Positions 5,657 through 6,465 of a stretch of 6,465 nucleotides of DNA are shown one piece after another (within the stretch, counting starts at the first letter, position 1; every line of letters starts with the position of its first letter). Source of the stretch: an uncultured Clostridia bacterium (GTDB taxonomy: Bacteria > Bacillota > Clostridia > Christensenellales > Aristaeellaceae); assembly GCA_904420265.1 (NCBI GenBank), contig CAJFUU010000163.1:1-6465 (forward strand), written 5' to 3'. The position numbers and the translations under genes were made by a program. Below the pieces are notes generated by a model. It saw only the letters and a program-made list of their open reading frames with translations, did not search any database and was not told the DNA's origin.

Positions 5657-5723
5657 ATAGATATGTGTATTGAATACGTAAACTCCAATCGACCGTCCGG
5701 CAGAAGGGAGCGGTGGGCCGCCT

Positions 5724-6465
5724 ATGTCCACGTCACTTTCCGGATTCCTGGCGATGATGGGCCAGTATCCGGCGCTGATTCTGACTACGATCCTTACGCT
5801 CGCAGTAATTCTTGTCAACGGCTGGACGGACGCGCCCAACGCCATTGCCACCTGCGTGTCCACACGCGCCATGCGGCCCCGGGCGGCGATTATCATGGCG
5901 GCGATCTTCAATTTCCTGGGCGTGCTGATTATGACGCTCATCAACAAGAAAGTTGCTGAAACCATCTACAATATGGTCGATTTTGGCGGCGACGCCCACG
6001 AGGCGCTGGTGGCCCTGTGCGCGGCGATGTTCGCCATTGTCACCTGGGCGACGGCGGCATGGAAATTTGGCATCCCCACCAGTGAAAGCCATGCGCTGAT
6101 TGCCGGCCTGTCCGGCGCGGCCATCGCCCTGCACAACGGCTTTTCCGGCATTAACGGTTCGGAATGGCTGAAAGTGCTTTACGGCCTGGCGCTTTCGACG
6201 CTGCTGGGTTTTGTGTTGGGCTTTGTGGTGGCGAAGCTGGTGGCGCTTTTGTTCCGGCACGCCGACCGCAGAAAGGCAAACGAGGGGTTCCGTTACGCCC
6301 AAATCGGCGGCGCGGCGGCCATGGCCTTCATGCACGGCGCGCAAGACGGCCAGAAGTTCATCGGCGTTTTCCTGCTGGGCATGGCGCTTTCGCGCGGTCA
6401 GGCGGAAATGGGCGTGGTGGAAATTCCCATGTGGCTGATGGCGCTGTGCGCAATCGTCATGGGCC
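5724..6465 (+). CDS. Inorganic phosphate transporter, PiT family (3' end missing)
   Basis: This is an inner-membrane ion-coupled phosphate permease, cut by the window end after 247 residues; PiT proteins are usually longer, so perhaps a third or more is missing. The first PiT signature is NGWTDAPNAIATC (32-44), with Asp36 and Asn39 at the usual positions. The conserved loop GIPTSESHALIAG (116-128) follows, then the second signature FMHGAQDGQKFIG (202-214) with Asp208. The Asn usually preceding Asp in each signature is Thr and Gln here, a form I recall from other clostridial PiT proteins. Hydrophobic segments are visible at about 14-32, 52-72, 95-113, 118-138, 150-176 and from 210 on. ATG 5724 is the first start after an in-frame TAA (5679); the GGGAG site at 5706-5710 is rather far (13 nt). 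Many clostridial PiT genes have a PhoU-like DUF47 partner; none is visible in the window. Confidence 0.93.
   Translation, partial: MSTSLSGFLAMMGQYPALILTTILTLAVILVNGWTDAPNAIATCVSTRAMRPRAAIIMAAIFNFLGVLIMTLINKKVAETIYNMVDFGGDAHEALVALCAAMFAIVTWATAAWKFGIPTSESHALIAGLSGAAIALHNGFSGINGSEWLKVLYGLALSTLLGFVLGFVVAKLVALLFRHADRRKANEGFRYAQIGGAAAMAFMHGAQDGQKFIGVFLLGMALSRGQAEMGVVEIPMWLMALCAIVMG

Noticed and set aside
5733..6344. 203-codon minus-strand open frame opposite the phosphate permease
   Set aside because: It is antisense to a clear PiT protein, with shadow composition and no motif.

Overview
The window looks like chromosomal DNA of a moderately GC-rich Clostridia-type Firmicute, perhaps a gut Oscillospirales or Christensenellales relative. 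The evidence is strong AGGAGG-type ribosome binding sites, an Agr/VirR-style two-component pair (GHKL kinase plus LytTR regulator), and a PiT phosphate permease with the NGWTDAPN and HGAQDGQK motif variants I associate with Clostridia. The assignment rests on recalled family resemblance, not a search.

Layout: 1-331 holds no gene I can support and ends in a terminator (332-365). The terminator loop and 3' arm overlap a promoter for an AraC-family regulator (393-1349, AraC_N plus HTH, YqhC-like). Overlapping its 3' end in another frame is a small GlcG/HbpS-type heme-binding (DUF336) protein ending at 1806, whose start codon is unclear. A convergent gap (1807-1939) with two hairpins separates these from a minus-strand operon: a LytTR response regulator (3199-3939) followed, with a 7-nt overlap, by its seven-helix GHKL sensor kinase (1940-3205). 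Divergent from it is a six-helix membrane diguanylate cyclase (4158-5321) with an intact GGDEF motif and no RxxD inhibitory site. A clear terminator (5450-5487), a hairpin-rich leader and an 18-bp perfect palindrome (5610-5627) come before a PiT inorganic phosphate permease (5724 onward) cut by the window end.

The most interesting part is the gap between regulator and cyclase. A near-consensus minus-strand promoter (TTGACA-18-TATATT with an extended -10) and a plus-strand promoter with a perfect TATAAT but poor -35 overlap face to face. An exact 12-bp direct repeat with 21-bp pitch sits at about -78 to -46 of the cyclase promoter, inside the regulator's leader. This suggests that the LytTR regulator switches between its own expression and c-di-GMP synthesis, so that an external signal, possibly a peptide, would be converted into c-di-GMP. 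That link is inference: no autoinducer peptide gene or c-di-GMP effector is visible here.
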